In this document: positions 25,826-35,113 of the stretch, piece by piece
Numbering within the stretch: position 1 is the first letter of the stretch
Layout of the letters: each line of letters begins with the position of its first letter
NCBI RefSeq assembly: GCF_000426225.1
Contig: NZ_AUEY01000005.1
Coordinates: 1 to 64,000 of the forward strand
Length of the DNA stretch: 64,000 bases
DNA from: Desulforegula conservatrix Mb1Pa
Lineage (GTDB): Bacteria; Desulfobacterota; Desulfobacteria; Desulfobacterales; Desulforegulaceae
Direction of reading: 5' to 3'
Made by a program: the position numbers and the translations under genes
The notes under the pieces: generated by a model
What the model was told of the DNA's origin: nothing
Database searches by the model: none
What the model saw: only the letters and a program-made list of their open reading frames with translations

Positions 25826-27583
25826 ATGGATATGCAAAGATATTTAAAAATTTTGATCGCTGCGTTTTTTTTGACAGTGCTTCTTTGCGTCCCTGTTTTT
25901 TCTCTTGAAAGCGAAGATTCTTCGCCAGATGAAGCCCCTGCCGTCTCCAGCGGGAATGTGAAGACTAATGCTCCGGCTCGGATAGTGCCTGCATCAGGAG
26001 GAGACTCCCTGTTTCCTGTGAAGGGCCGTTCAGGTGTCCCTTATACGAGGGGAAGCAGCATGAGAAACTCCATGAGTCAGGGATTATCCGCTGTTCGTCA
26101 GCCATCACCAGGCAATGTTTCTCCAAGGGCCAATCAAAACAAGGCTAATTTTTCAACCTCGTCACTTTCACCTGAAAAGCTTAGGGACGCATATACTTCC
26201 GGGTATGCAAGAAGTCCTGTTTCGCCATATGCCGGACTTCCTGGAAGACTCAGAAATGCAGAGCCTTTCCTCATGGAAAAACCTGAATGGGACAAGAAAT
26301 ACAAGACAAATTCCTTCAAAGGCTCACGGCCTGTTGATCTTTCGCTGAATCCGGCACTTATGAACAACGCCTCTTCCGGGAACCCTAATGCCGCAGCTTC
26401 AAGGCCGTGGTCTCCAAAATCAGTTGTAATCGAAAAAAATACTCCTGAGTCATCATCTGTTGACAGTGATGTCCCGTCTGTTGTCAATGCCCAGAATGTG
26501 AGAATTCTCCTTAAAAGAGTTTCCGGAAGCATTACTGTGGAGACAAGCGCCGGTATTCTTGTTTCAGGAGGCGAAGACACAGTCGGCGTCACAAGGGTAA
26601 GCGGCAAGATCATTATAGATGCCAAGGATGATAAAATAGTATCTGAAGACAGAACTCTCGGTGAAAAAATTTGTCAGATAAAGCCCTCAACATCGGGCAT
26701 AAAGATCGATGGCAAGCCATACAGGGGGTATCTGACCTTGTACGCCGAAGGCAATACCCTTACGGTTGTAAACAGTCTTCCCATGGAAGCTTATCTTCTT
26801 GGGGTCGTGCCTGCTGAAATGCCTTCAAGCTGGGGAGAGGAAGCCTTAAAGGCCCAGGCTGTGGCTTCAAGATCCTATGCTGTATTTCACTTGCAGGATA
26901 ACGGCGATGACAGGCTCTGGGATCTTGAAGATACAGAGACTGATCAGGTCTATGGAGGTATGGATTCCGAAAAACCCCAGGCCACCCTTGCCATTTATGC
27001 CACAAAGGGTCAGATTATTCTTTATGGCGGACGTCCGGCAGAAGCTCTTTTTCATGCTGACAGCGGAGGTTATACGGACAGCCCCGGAGATGTATGGAAA
27101 AAGGATTACCCATATTTAAGAAGCGTAAACGATCGCTTTACTTCGGCAGGAGGCCCTTTTAAATGGGAGTATTTTGTTCCTGCCGACAAGTTTTTCAGCA
27201 GGCTCCGCAGCGCAGGGATAAAAGCTGGTTCAGAAGACGAGGTTAAAATTTCGGAAAAAACTGCATCTGGCAGGGTTATGCAGGTTGCTGTGGGCGATTC
27301 CCTTGTGCCTGGAAACAGACTCAGGCAGATTCTTGATCCAAAGGAAATGAAGAGTGCCAAATATGAAGTAAAAGAATACGGCGGCGGATTCCTTTTCTCA
27401 GGAAAAGGATATGGCCACGGAGTCGGCCTCAGCCAGAATGGCGCAAAACAGATGGCTGAAATGGGCTATTCTTATCAATCTATCCTTAAATTCTATTACA
27501 AGGGAGTCCGCATAGGAAGGATGAATTCGGTGCTTTACGCAGGTCGCGACAATCCTTACAGGAAAAAAGAAATATATCAGTAA
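25826..27583 (+). CDS. Secreted SpoIID/LytB-domain protein
   Basis: 585 aa. A signal peptide (about 1-26, ILIAAFFLTVLLCVPVFS) is followed by a long Ser/Pro-rich, low-complexity region (about 30-210) and then the SpoIID core (about 300-570) with LPMEAYLLGVVPAEMPSSWG, including the catalytic Glu, and the GYGHGVGLSQNGAKQMAEMG signature. SpoIID enzymes are lytic transglycosylases that cut glycan strands lacking stem peptides; in non-sporulating bacteria, relatives act in cell-wall remodelling. No sporulation genes are near. Its neighbours, an HD protein and exosortase genes, do not suggest an operon. Confidence 0.85.
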   Translation: MDMQRYLKILIAAFFLTVLLCVPVFSLESEDSSPDEAPAVSSGNVKTNAPARIVPASGGDSLFPVKGRSGVPYTRGSSMRNSMSQGLSAVRQPSPGNVSPRANQNKANFSTSSLSPEKLRDAYTSGYARSPVSPYAGLPGRLRNAEPFLMEKPEWDKKYKTNSFKGSRPVDLSLNPALMNNASSGNPNAAASRPWSPKSVVIEKNTPESSSVDSDVPSVVNAQNVRILLKRVSGSITVETSAGILVSGGEDTVGVTRVSGKIIIDAKDDKIVSEDRTLGEKICQIKPSTSGIKIDGKPYRGYLTLYAEGNTLTVVNSLPMEAYLLGVVPAEMPSSWGEEALKAQAVASRSYAVFHLQDNGDDRLWDLEDTETDQVYGGMDSEKPQATLAIYATKGQIILYGGRPAEALFHADSGGYTDSPGDVWKKDYPYLRSVNDRFTSAGGPFKWEYFVPADKFFSRLRSAGIKAGSEDEVKISEKTASGRVMQVAVGDSLVPGNRLRQILDPKEMKSAKYEVKEYGGGFLFSGKGYGHGVGLSQNGAKQMAEMGYSYQSILKFYYKGVRIGRMNSVLYAGRDNPYRKKEIYQ

Positions 27584-27669
27584 TTATAGTTCAAAGAATA
27601 AACATTGGATAAAGTATGTGGCTTTTTTATCGGACTGTTTGTATAAGTTTTTAGCCCAAGTTTTTGAGC

Positions 27670-27683
27670 TTTTGGCGTAAAAA
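27670..27683. repeat. 14 bp inverted repeat, left partner
   Basis: TTTTGGCGTAAAAA; its exact reverse complement stands at 29253-29266, so the pair brackets the exosortase H cassette. Both copies are followed on the plus strand by a similar short tail (CAAGCCCTACGG and CAAACCCCAACGG). Confidence 0.5.
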
Positions 27684-27782
27684 CAAGCCCTACGGATGGC
27701 CATGCAAATTGCCCCAATAATGGGTTGATGTTATGTCTGATTAGATCAGGTATGCAGTATTCTTAGCAAGTTCTGGATTCCA

Positions 27783-28313
27783 ATGAAGTCTAAACAAAAA
27801 CTAGAAAGTGTCAGATTCGTTATTCTTTTTTTTGCAGCTTTTGCTGTTCTTCAGCTTACTATCTTTATCTCTGCAAAAAAGATTGAGCCGTACATAGCAG
27901 AGGCTCTTCACGTAAAGCCCATATGTCATATTATTTCTATACTTACTTCTTCTGTTCCTGTTTCCCAGAATGGAATAAACATCGTGTCTTCAAATTTCAG
28001 CCTTTCGGTGGATTCTGCCTGCAATGGCCTTGATGCAATCCTTTTGGTTGTTTCAGCGATTATTGCTTTCAGGTCAAATATCCTGAAAAAAATTGCGGGG
28101 ATCATTTTAGGCAGTCTGTTTCTTTATGCGTTTAATATTTTAAGAATCCTGTTTCTTTTCTATTCCAATGCCTTTGCTCCGGACTTCTTTGATTTTCTGC
28201 ACGTTTACGCTGGCCAGACCCTCGCAGTCATAGTAGGCGTAGCTTTTTTCTTTTTGTGGGCTTCATGGTCGACTTCCGAAAATATGGTATCACGGGTTGA
28301 TGATGAGAATTAA
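27783..28313 (+). CDS. xrtH: Exosortase H (XrtH)-type transpeptidase
   Basis: 176 aa with about six membrane helices. The catalytic triad of the exosortase/archaeosortase family is in place: Cys80 (DSACNGLDA), Arg121 (NILRILFLF) and His140 (FLHVYAG). The short length and the partner gene fit exosortase H, whose substrates end in an IPTLxxWG-type C-terminal sorting signal. Exosortases cut such signals and transfer the protein, probably to a surface polymer. No protein in this window ends with such a signal, so the substrate must be elsewhere. The next gene overlaps its end. Confidence 0.82.
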   Translation: MKSKQKLESVRFVILFFAAFAVLQLTIFISAKKIEPYIAEALHVKPICHIISILTSSVPVSQNGINIVSSNFSLSVDSACNGLDAILLVVSAIIAFRSNILKKIAGIILGSLFLYAFNILRILFLFYSNAFAPDFFDFLHVYAGQTLAVIVGVAFFFLWASWSTSENMVSRVDDEN

Positions 28314-29007
28314 TGAGCTGGCGCAGGGCAAGCTTTTAAGGATTTTCGGATTATTTGTTCTGAGTTATTTTTTGATCTCCATTATTCTTTATTTCTCTAC
28401 GCCCTTTCTTTCAAGGTTGATGTTGCCTTTCTTTGAGTTTGCCACTGAAAGAGTATCAATGGATTATGATGTCCGGAACTGCTATTACGAAAAAAATCCT
28501 GACCGGATCACTTTTGAAGTGAATGTAAACCGGATGGTTTCCATTTCTTCCAAAGGGAAGCGCTACGAATCTTTTTCACTTAAGGAATCATTGAGATCCG
28601 AAATAATCGGCATTCATTTTTTACTGGTCTTTTCTCTTTTATCAGTATGGCCTGGTCTTTTGCCAAAGACAAGAATCCGTCTTTTTCTGATTTTAATTCC
28701 TGTGCTTGTTTTTCTGACTTCATTCGACGCAGCTTTTACTCTCAGCGGTAGGATTGAAGGATATTATAATGCCCTTGTTTCTGGAAAAGCCATTTCTACG
28801 GATCATTATTCCGCAGAAACAGGGTTTGCTGGTCATTTGATTATAAAAGGCGGAAGGCATATTACTTCACTTGCAGTTTTTTTTGTAAGTCTGTATCTTG
28901 TCAGAAAAAAAACTAAACTCCCTGTCTCAGGAGTTGAAAGAAACAGCTCCTGTCCATGCGGAAGCGGCAGAAAATACAAGAAATGCTGTATGAAGAACGT
29001 ATCCTGA
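28300..29007 (+). CDS. Exosortase H-associated membrane protein with C-terminal SEC-C zinc motif
   Basis: About 235 aa. An N-terminal membrane helix (about 11-33) is followed by an extracytoplasmic loop with a Tyr/Asn-rich segment (YDVRNCYYEKNPDRITFEVN), three more helices (about 105-205) and a short cytoplasmic tail. The tail, residues about 215-233, is a SEC-C motif (CPCGSGRKYKKCC), the zinc knuckle known from the SecA C-terminus. The membrane part matches the protein usually encoded next to XrtH. The start is one of two ATGs at 28300/28303, inside the exosortase gene. The SEC-C tail on such a protein is unusual to me and hints at contact with the Sec machinery or ribosome. Confidence 0.78.
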   Translation: MMRINELAQGKLLRIFGLFVLSYFLISIILYFSTPFLSRLMLPFFEFATERVSMDYDVRNCYYEKNPDRITFEVNVNRMVSISSKGKRYESFSLKESLRSEIIGIHFLLVFSLLSVWPGLLPKTRIRLFLILIPVLVFLTSFDAAFTLSGRIEGYYNALVSGKAISTDHYSAETGFAGHLIIKGGRHITSLAVFFVSLYLVRKKTKLPVSGVERNSSCPCGSGRKYKKCCMKNVS

Positions 29008-29252
29008 ACCTATGTTTTAAGTTTCCTCAATCACCCTTATTATTTCAAAATTTGTTTTTACACTTGTTTAAGTCTTAGTTGCTGAGTCTTAAATGCTTTT
29101 TTAGCCCATAATTTCATAGAAGCAAAAGCTCATGTTTTTCCATTTATAAATTTGATCAAGCTTTTGTTGTGTTTGTTCCAAATCACTGAATTTTTACTTG
29201 CACGCAATTAGATTGTGTGTAATTGATTTTGTAATTCGATGAAAAAATAGGC

Positions 29253-29266
29253 TTTTTACGCCAAAA
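29253..29266. repeat. 14 bp inverted repeat, right partner
   Basis: TTTTTACGCCAAAA, exact reverse complement of 27670-27683. It lies 24 bp before the acyl-CoA dehydrogenase start, just ahead of its AACGGAGG ribosome-binding site, so it could equally be a leader element of that gene. Confidence 0.5.
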
Positions 29267-29289
29267 TCAAACCCCAACGGAGGAAAAAA

Positions 29290-30990
29290 ATGATCCTTTT
29301 CAATCCAAAACTCCACAATAGAAAATATTCGGACGAAAAAACAAAGAACCTCATGCAGAAGACCATAGATTTCCTTGAAGCCAAAGGTCTCAAGTCAATC
29401 AAGAAGGATTGGCATGAGAAGAAATGGAATTTCGACTTTGTGGAATTCATGAAGGAAAATCAGGCTTTTGCCACACTCATGACCCCAAAGGGTTATGGCC
29501 CTGAAGATTCAAGATGGGATTCGTACAGAAACTCGGCTTTCGCGGAAATCACAGGCTTTTACGGAATCACCTACTGGTACACATTTCAGGTTTCAATGCT
29601 CGGCCTCGGGCCTGTCTGGCTTGGGTCAAACGAGGAAGTAAAACAAAAGACTGTAAGGCTTCTTCAGGAAGGCCGTGTTTTCGCTTTTGGTCTTTCAGAA
29701 AAGGAACACGGCGCAGATATATATTCAACAGACATGATGCTCTATCCCCAGGCTGACGGAACATACAAGGCTAACGGCGACAAATACTACATCGGAAACG
29801 GCAACGAGGCAGCTCTTGTCTCTACATTTGCAAAGATGGCTGACACCGGCGAATATGTGTGGTTCAACGTAGATTCAAAGCATCCAAACTATGAGCTCAT
29901 CAAAAATACTGTAAACGAGCAGAATTATGTTTCTGAATATGCTCTTCACGACTATCCGATCACAGAAGCTGACATAATGGAAAAGGGTGACAAGGCATGG
30001 GACAATATGCTCAACACCATCAACTTCTGCAAATTCAACCTCGGATGGGGCGCAATCGGAATGTGTACACATGCATTCTATGAAGCGATTGACCATGCCG
30101 CAAACAGAAATGTCTACGGTAAATGGGTAACCGATTTTCCCCATGTAAGAAGACTCTTTGTCGATGCCTATTCTCGTCTCTGCGCCATGAAGATCTTCTC
30201 CGAGCGCGCCATTGACTATATGAGAAGCGCTTCAGCCGATGACAGACGCTATCTTCTTTACAATCCAATGGTTAAAATGAAGGTTACATCAGAAGGCGAG
30301 CATGTAATCAACCATCTCTGGGACATCATTGCAGCCAAGGGTTTTGAAAAAGAGCCATTCTTTGAAGTTGCCGCACATGAAATCAGAATGCTTCCAAAGC
30401 TTGAAGGAACAGTCCATGTTAACATGGCTCTCATCATCAAGTTCATGAACAACTACTTCTTCAACGCAAAGGAATTTCCTGCGCTTCCAAAGAGAATGGA
30501 TACAGGAAACGACGATTTCCTTTTCAATCAGGGCGCCACAAAGGGCCTGAGTTCGGTTCAGTTCCATGATTACAGCATAGCCTACAACAGCGTAAATCTT
30601 CCGAATGTCAATGTTTTCAAGCAGCAGATCGAGGCTTTCAAGGCTTTCCTTGTGAAAGCGACTCCTGACAAGAATCAGGCAAAAGACATCGACTATCTAC
30701 TCTCGCTTGGTGATTGCTTTACCCTCGTTGCTTATGGCCAGCTTATCCTTGAAAACAAGCCTCTCATGGAAGTTGAAGATGACCTTGTAGATCAGATTTT
30801 TGATGTAATGATCAGGGATTTCTCGAAATTTGCCATTGATATTCATACCAAGCCAAGCAATTCTGACAAGCAGAAGGAAATGGCCCTTGGAATGATCAAG
30901 GCTCCGGTTCCGAATCCTGAAAGATTCAACCGCATCTGGGAAAAAGAAGTTTACGCCCTTAAAGGTCAGTACAAGATGAACGATGAATAA
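29290..30990 (+). CDS. Acyl-CoA dehydrogenase family protein
   Basis: 566 aa FAD flavoprotein. The N-terminal helical domain includes FYGITYWYTFQVSMLGLGPV; the FAD/substrate beta domain has FAFGLSEKEHGADIYSTD; the C-terminal helical domain carries the likely catalytic base in LPKLEGTVHVNMAL. A C-terminal extension of about 150 residues goes beyond the usual 380-400 aa. These enzymes introduce the alpha-beta double bond in acyl-CoA, passing electrons to ETF. GGAGG precedes the ATG, and codon choice is strongly biased (many GGC, AAC, CTC), suggesting high expression. No ETF or thiolase gene is adjacent. Confidence 0.9.
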   Translation: MILFNPKLHNRKYSDEKTKNLMQKTIDFLEAKGLKSIKKDWHEKKWNFDFVEFMKENQAFATLMTPKGYGPEDSRWDSYRNSAFAEITGFYGITYWYTFQVSMLGLGPVWLGSNEEVKQKTVRLLQEGRVFAFGLSEKEHGADIYSTDMMLYPQADGTYKANGDKYYIGNGNEAALVSTFAKMADTGEYVWFNVDSKHPNYELIKNTVNEQNYVSEYALHDYPITEADIMEKGDKAWDNMLNTINFCKFNLGWGAIGMCTHAFYEAIDHAANRNVYGKWVTDFPHVRRLFVDAYSRLCAMKIFSERAIDYMRSASADDRRYLLYNPMVKMKVTSEGEHVINHLWDIIAAKGFEKEPFFEVAAHEIRMLPKLEGTVHVNMALIIKFMNNYFFNAKEFPALPKRMDTGNDDFLFNQGATKGLSSVQFHDYSIAYNSVNLPNVNVFKQQIEAFKAFLVKATPDKNQAKDIDYLLSLGDCFTLVAYGQLILENKPLMEVEDDLVDQIFDVMIRDFSKFAIDIHTKPSNSDKQKEMALGMIKAPVPNPERFNRIWEKEVYALKGQYKMNDE

Positions 30991-31125
30991 TTGACAATGT
31001 CGCAAAAAGTCCTATTATCGTTATTCCGGCGCAGCCCGAAACCCAGAAGTTACTGAAGTTACTGGATCCCGGATCAAGTCCGGCATGACGTCGATGCCTT
31101 TTGGGACTTTTTGTGAGTTCATCAA
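30991..31125. repeat. Dispersed MITE-like repeat, family C, copy 2
   Basis: 135 bp, starting directly after the acyl-CoA dehydrogenase stop. The ends are TTGACAATGTCGCAAAAAGTC and GACTTTTTGTGAGTTCATCAA, near-complementary over about 20 bp. The interior has TTCCGGCGCAGCCCGAA and CCCGGATCAAGTCCGGCATG. Related to 14513-14655 and 49296-49431. Confidence 0.8.
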
Positions 31126-31365
31126 TAATTAACATTTTCTATGATTTTATTTTGGGCGCTGGTACCCAGCGCCCAAACAATAATAATCATTCCTCCATTC
31201 CCAATTTTATTTGTATATTTTTTACATATGCGAATAAATCTTCCATTTTCTGTTGATTTCAGCTTATATTGCCGGATTAAAAAACGTCGTTCCTAAACAA
31301 TTAAGATCTTGTTTAATGCCATATTTTTTTATGGTGTAATTTGTCTGTTATCTGTTTGATGCTGT
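31126..31365. other. AT-rich interval before the hybrid histidine kinase
   Basis: A perfect 12 bp hairpin (TTTGGGCGCTGG at 31151-31162, CCAGCGCCCAAA at 31166-31177, 3-base loop) lacks a T-run on either strand, so it is not a standard terminator. The remainder is AT-rich with no clear promoter or frame. Confidence 0.5.
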
Positions 31366-34300
31366 GTGGCCGGTATTATGAAACGCCTTCATTCTAAAAA
31401 AAAACATAAATCTGAAGTCTGTACACCTAAAATGGTTGCCTGTTTAAAAAAGCGAATCAGTGATCTCGAAGAAGCAGAAAAAGAACGTGACAAGGCCCTT
31501 GATTCCTTGCGCCTTTCGGAAAAAATGTTTTCCAAGATTCTTACTTTTAGCCCTGACTCAATAATAATCAGCTCGATGGCAGATGGAAGATATATAAATG
31601 TAAATGACAGCTTTCTCAACGCTGTCGGTTTTAAGCGTGAAGATCTGATAGGAAACACTTCCATATCTCTTAATATATGGGACGAATCATCAGAGAGAGA
31701 CAAATTTATAGAGACATTGCTTGAAAACGGCTTTGTACAGAATTTCGAGGCAAAATTCAGAAAGAGCAGCGGATGCGTCGGCACAGTCCTCATGTCGGCT
31801 GAAATGGTTGATATCGACGGAGAGCGCTGCCTCATAACTCTTTCCAAGGATATTACCGACAGAAAAAAGGCCGAGATCGCACTAAGAGACAGTGAACAGA
31901 GGCTAAGAACCATCTTTGAGACAAGCCCTGACGCCATAATAATGACAACCATGGGAGACGATGAAATCCTGGAGTTCAATCAGGTTTTTCTGGATATTTC
32001 AGGGTACACAAGGGCCGAAATAGAGTCAGGATCCATACGGCTAACAGACAGGCTGCTTGACATAAGCGGGTATCGTGTCTTCAGGGAAAAACTTGGGAAA
32101 GACGGCTTTGTAAGAAATCTAGAATTCCAGTTTTCAAGATGTGACGGAGTCGTGAAAACAGGTCTCATTTCAGCCCGTATGGTGACGATTAACGGCTCTG
32201 CCTGCGTATTATCGATCATAAAAGATATTGATGATCTTAAGCAAGTAAGGCTTGAAATAGAGTGCCAGAAAGCCAAGCTTGCCGAGTCCAAGAGAAAAAT
32301 CGAAAAACTCTCGCTTCAGACCGAACAGTTCAGCCTTGCTGCTGCGTCCATGATAACAATGAAGGACGAGGATGAGTTCTTTGTAAGAATCAGCAAGGCA
32401 ATAGCTGAATATTCAGATTTTAACAGGGTCGTGATTTTTTATTTCAAAGAATCATTCCCATATAGGGATATTATTGGATCCGAAGGCTTCTCAGAGGAAG
32501 AAATAAAGATTATTTCCGGTCTTGAAGCAAGAAAAGACTGGTTTTCTAGGATATTTGAGGTTGGCTCCAAGGTTGGGCAGTTTTCTTTCCATATAAATCC
32601 AAGGGCTCTGCTTTCGGAATATCCGGGCCTTGTCATGCCTGGAAGCCCTCCGTGCAATCCTGTGTCTTCCGGCTGGAATAAGGATGACTGCCTCTTTGTC
32701 AGGCTGAGTGACCAGAAGGGCAATTCTGCCGGATTCATATGCGTGGATGGCTCCAAGTCGGGTTTAATGCCTACTGATGACATGGTCAGGCCCCTTGAAA
32801 TATTTGCCAGCCTCATAGCTCAGATAATCATTTCAAGAAAAATTCATGAGGAAAGGATCAAATCAGAGATCAGATACAGAACGATTCTTGAAAAGATAGA
32901 TGATCCCTATTTTGAGCTTGATCTTGAAGGTAATTATAGCTTTTACAATACAGCTCTCAATAATACTCTCGGCTATTCTGACTTAGAGTTACTGAATTCG
33001 AATTTTAAAAACCATCTCCCCCAAGACGATGTTGAATCCGTTTGCTCAGAGATATTTTCCCTGAAGAGCGCCAAGACCATTCAATATGAAATTGTCAAAA
33101 AGGGCGGACGTATTATCCCCGTTGAGACTCATTTCTCTGTAATTGAGGATTCGGATGGAATCCCTGTGGGATACAGAGGTATCTCCAGAGATATTTCCAT
33201 GCATAAGCAGGTCGAGTCTGAGCTGACCAAGGCCAAGGATACGGCAGAGGCGACTGGACGGGCCCAGCGGAGCTTTCTTGCAAATATAAGCCATGAAATA
33301 AGAACTCCCCTCAGCGGCGTAATCGGCATGTGCAAGCTTATGATGGATACTTCTCTGACTAACGAGCAGCAGGAGTATATTGGCTCGCTTAACGAGTCTG
33401 CCGATTTTTTGATGAATGTTATCAATGACGTACTCGATTTTTCAAAGCTTCAGGCCGGGCAGTTTACTTTGGAAAAGAGCGAATTCTCTGTTTATGATAT
33501 TGTCAACAGGGCAGTCATGATCCTTAAAAATCAGGCGATGCAGAAGGGGCTTGATACTCATATTGTGGTATCTCCTGATGTGCCTGAAAGAATTTATGGA
33601 GATGCCGGACGTATTGGGCAGATTCTTGTCAATATTGTAGGCAATGCCATCAAGTTTACGGATACAGGCCATATCGAGATCAGCGTTGAACTTTCTGAAA
33701 ATACTGACGATGACCTTTTATTGAAGTTCAGGGTTAAAGATACCGGCATAGGCATTCCTTTTGAAAAAATGAACAAGCTTTTCAGACCTTTTTCCCAGAT
33801 TGATGCCTCGTTGACGCGTCATTATAGGGGAACCGGACTCGGACTTGCCATCTCACGGCAGCTGGCGGAGCTTATGGGCGGCACCATAGGTGTAAAAAGC
33901 AATATTGGAAGCGGTTCTACCTTCTGGTTTACTGTGAAGGTGAAAAAGGCGGCTTTGAATTTAGTAAAGCAAAAAGACCCGGAAATTAAGGACAGGCCAT
34001 ATTCAAGGCCTGTTGAATACGTGGCTGATTCCGTATCAGATGCTGATGGCAAGAAGAAGATTCTTATTGCGGAAGACAATGAAATTAATCAGCTTCTTGT
34101 AAAGAAATACATGGAAAAACTGGGTTTTTTCAGCAAGTGCGCAAGAAACGGCAGAGCCGCGATCGATATGCTGAAAATCGAGGACTTTGATCTTGTTTTA
34201 ATGGATCTCCAGATGCCTGAGATGAGCGGAATAGACGCAACAAAAGCTATCAGGGGCGGAAGTTTCGGCGTCTTAAGAAAAGATATTCCAATAATAGCCG

Positions 34301-34428
34301 TAACTGCCCACGCCATGAAAGAAGACAGGGACAGGTGTCTTGCTGTCGGCATGAACGACTATATTTCAAAGCCCATAACCCTCCAGGCGCTTTCAGAAGT
34401 AATTTACAAATTTATACCCAAAGATTGA
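31366..34428 (+). CDS. Hybrid sensor histidine kinase/response regulator with PAS and GAF-like domains
   Basis: 1020 aa, no clear membrane helix, so probably cytoplasmic. In order: a basic N-terminus with a coiled coil (25-50), PAS 1 (about 50-165), PAS 2 (about 175-290), a coiled coil, a GAF-like domain (about 325-490), PAS 3 (about 505-620), HisKA with phospho-acceptor His643 (SHEIRTPLSGVIG), HATPase_c with DTGIGIP and GTGLGLAI, and a C-terminal receiver with phospho-acceptor Asp947 (LVLMDLQMPEMSG) and Lys in SKPIT. The start is either GTG 31366 or ATG 31378. No partner regulator is encoded nearby; it may signal through a separate Hpt protein. The stimulus is unknown. Confidence 0.92.
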   Translation: MAGIMKRLHSKKKHKSEVCTPKMVACLKKRISDLEEAEKERDKALDSLRLSEKMFSKILTFSPDSIIISSMADGRYINVNDSFLNAVGFKREDLIGNTSISLNIWDESSERDKFIETLLENGFVQNFEAKFRKSSGCVGTVLMSAEMVDIDGERCLITLSKDITDRKKAEIALRDSEQRLRTIFETSPDAIIMTTMGDDEILEFNQVFLDISGYTRAEIESGSIRLTDRLLDISGYRVFREKLGKDGFVRNLEFQFSRCDGVVKTGLISARMVTINGSACVLSIIKDIDDLKQVRLEIECQKAKLAESKRKIEKLSLQTEQFSLAAASMITMKDEDEFFVRISKAIAEYSDFNRVVIFYFKESFPYRDIIGSEGFSEEEIKIISGLEARKDWFSRIFEVGSKVGQFSFHINPRALLSEYPGLVMPGSPPCNPVSSGWNKDDCLFVRLSDQKGNSAGFICVDGSKSGLMPTDDMVRPLEIFASLIAQIIISRKIHEERIKSEIRYRTILEKIDDPYFELDLEGNYSFYNTALNNTLGYSDLELLNSNFKNHLPQDDVESVCSEIFSLKSAKTIQYEIVKKGGRIIPVETHFSVIEDSDGIPVGYRGISRDISMHKQVESELTKAKDTAEATGRAQRSFLANISHEIRTPLSGVIGMCKLMMDTSLTNEQQEYIGSLNESADFLMNVINDVLDFSKLQAGQFTLEKSEFSVYDIVNRAVMILKNQAMQKGLDTHIVVSPDVPERIYGDAGRIGQILVNIVGNAIKFTDTGHIEISVELSENTDDDLLLKFRVKDTGIGIPFEKMNKLFRPFSQIDASLTRHYRGTGLGLAISRQLAELMGGTIGVKSNIGSGSTFWFTVKVKKAALNLVKQKDPEIKDRPYSRPVEYVADSVSDADGKKKILIAEDNEINQLLVKKYMEKLGFFSKCARNGRAAIDMLKIEDFDLVLMDLQMPEMSGIDATKAIRGGSFGVLRKDIPIIAVTAHAMKEDRDRCLAVGMNDYISKPITLQALSEVIYKFIPKD

Positions 34429-34477
34429 TGTATGAAATGTAGCGTTGCAAAAACGCTCCCTGAAGTATTGTTTTTTG

Positions 34478-35113
34478 TCAGGCCTTGCTACCCGGATACG
34501 GGCAGACTTCAAGGAGATAGCATTCTTCGCACAAAGGCTTTCTGGCCTTGCACGGCCCCCTGCCAGTCATAATCAGTTCAAGGGAAAAGTCATTCCACCT
34601 TGATTTCGGGATAATTTTCATCAGATCCTTTTCGATCTGCTCCGGGTTTTTGCTTTTTGTGAGTCCAAGTCGACCGGCAATTCTTCCGACATGGGTATCC
34701 ACAACCATGCCAGGGATTCCGAACGCCATTCCAAGAACAACATTCGCTGTTTTTCTGCCAACTCCGGGAAGAGAAACGAGTTTTTCAAGTTCAGCAGGAA
34801 CTTCGCTCCCATATTTTTCAACCAGCATTGCAGAACAGCTTTTTATGTTTTTAGCCTTATTATGATAGAATCCTGTCGATTTTATAAGTTTCTCTATCTC
34901 TGTGATGTCTGCCTTCATAAGACTTTCGGGATCAGGGAAAGCTGCAAAAAGGGCAGGGGTTGTCAGATTAACCTGTCTGTCAGTACACTGGGCAGACAGT
35001 ATTGTCGCTATAAGAAGCTCGAAAGGGTTCTTATGGTCAAGCTGGGTATTGACATTGGGGTATTGTGACTTTAGGATGCCCAGGATTTTTTCAATTCTTT
35101 CTTTTTTTTTCAT
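34478..35113 (-). CDS. nth: Endonuclease III
   Basis: 211 aa, the usual length. The helix-hairpin-helix LPGVGRKTANVVLG contains catalytic Lys121, and VDTHVGR holds catalytic Asp139. The iron-sulfur cluster loop has Cys188, Cys195, Cys198 and Cys204 (C-x6-C-x2-C-x5-C). It removes oxidised pyrimidines from DNA and cuts at abasic sites. It converges with the histidine kinase gene and diverges from the thiouridylase-like gene. Confidence 0.96.
   Translation of the reverse strand: MKKKERIEKILGILKSQYPNVNTQLDHKNPFELLIATILSAQCTDRQVNLTTPALFAAFPDPESLMKADITEIEKLIKSTGFYHNKAKNIKSCSAMLVEKYGSEVPAELEKLVSLPGVGRKTANVVLGMAFGIPGMVVDTHVGRIAGRLGLTKSKNPEQIEKDLMKIIPKSRWNDFSLELIMTGRGPCKARKPLCEECYLLEVCPYPGSKA

Noticed and set aside
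25702-25908. 68-codon frame before the SpoIID gene
   Set aside because: It overlaps the signal-peptide region in another frame, lacks a ribosome-binding site and looks like random hydrophobic sequence.
27697-27712. Sigma-54-like TGGC...TTGC on the plus strand before the exosortase gene
   Set aside because: There are 11 bases between GG and GC instead of 10, a spacing sigma-54 does not tolerate well.
31151-31177. Perfect 12 bp hairpin as an intrinsic terminator
   Set aside because: No T-run follows on either strand; kept only as a note in the interval description.
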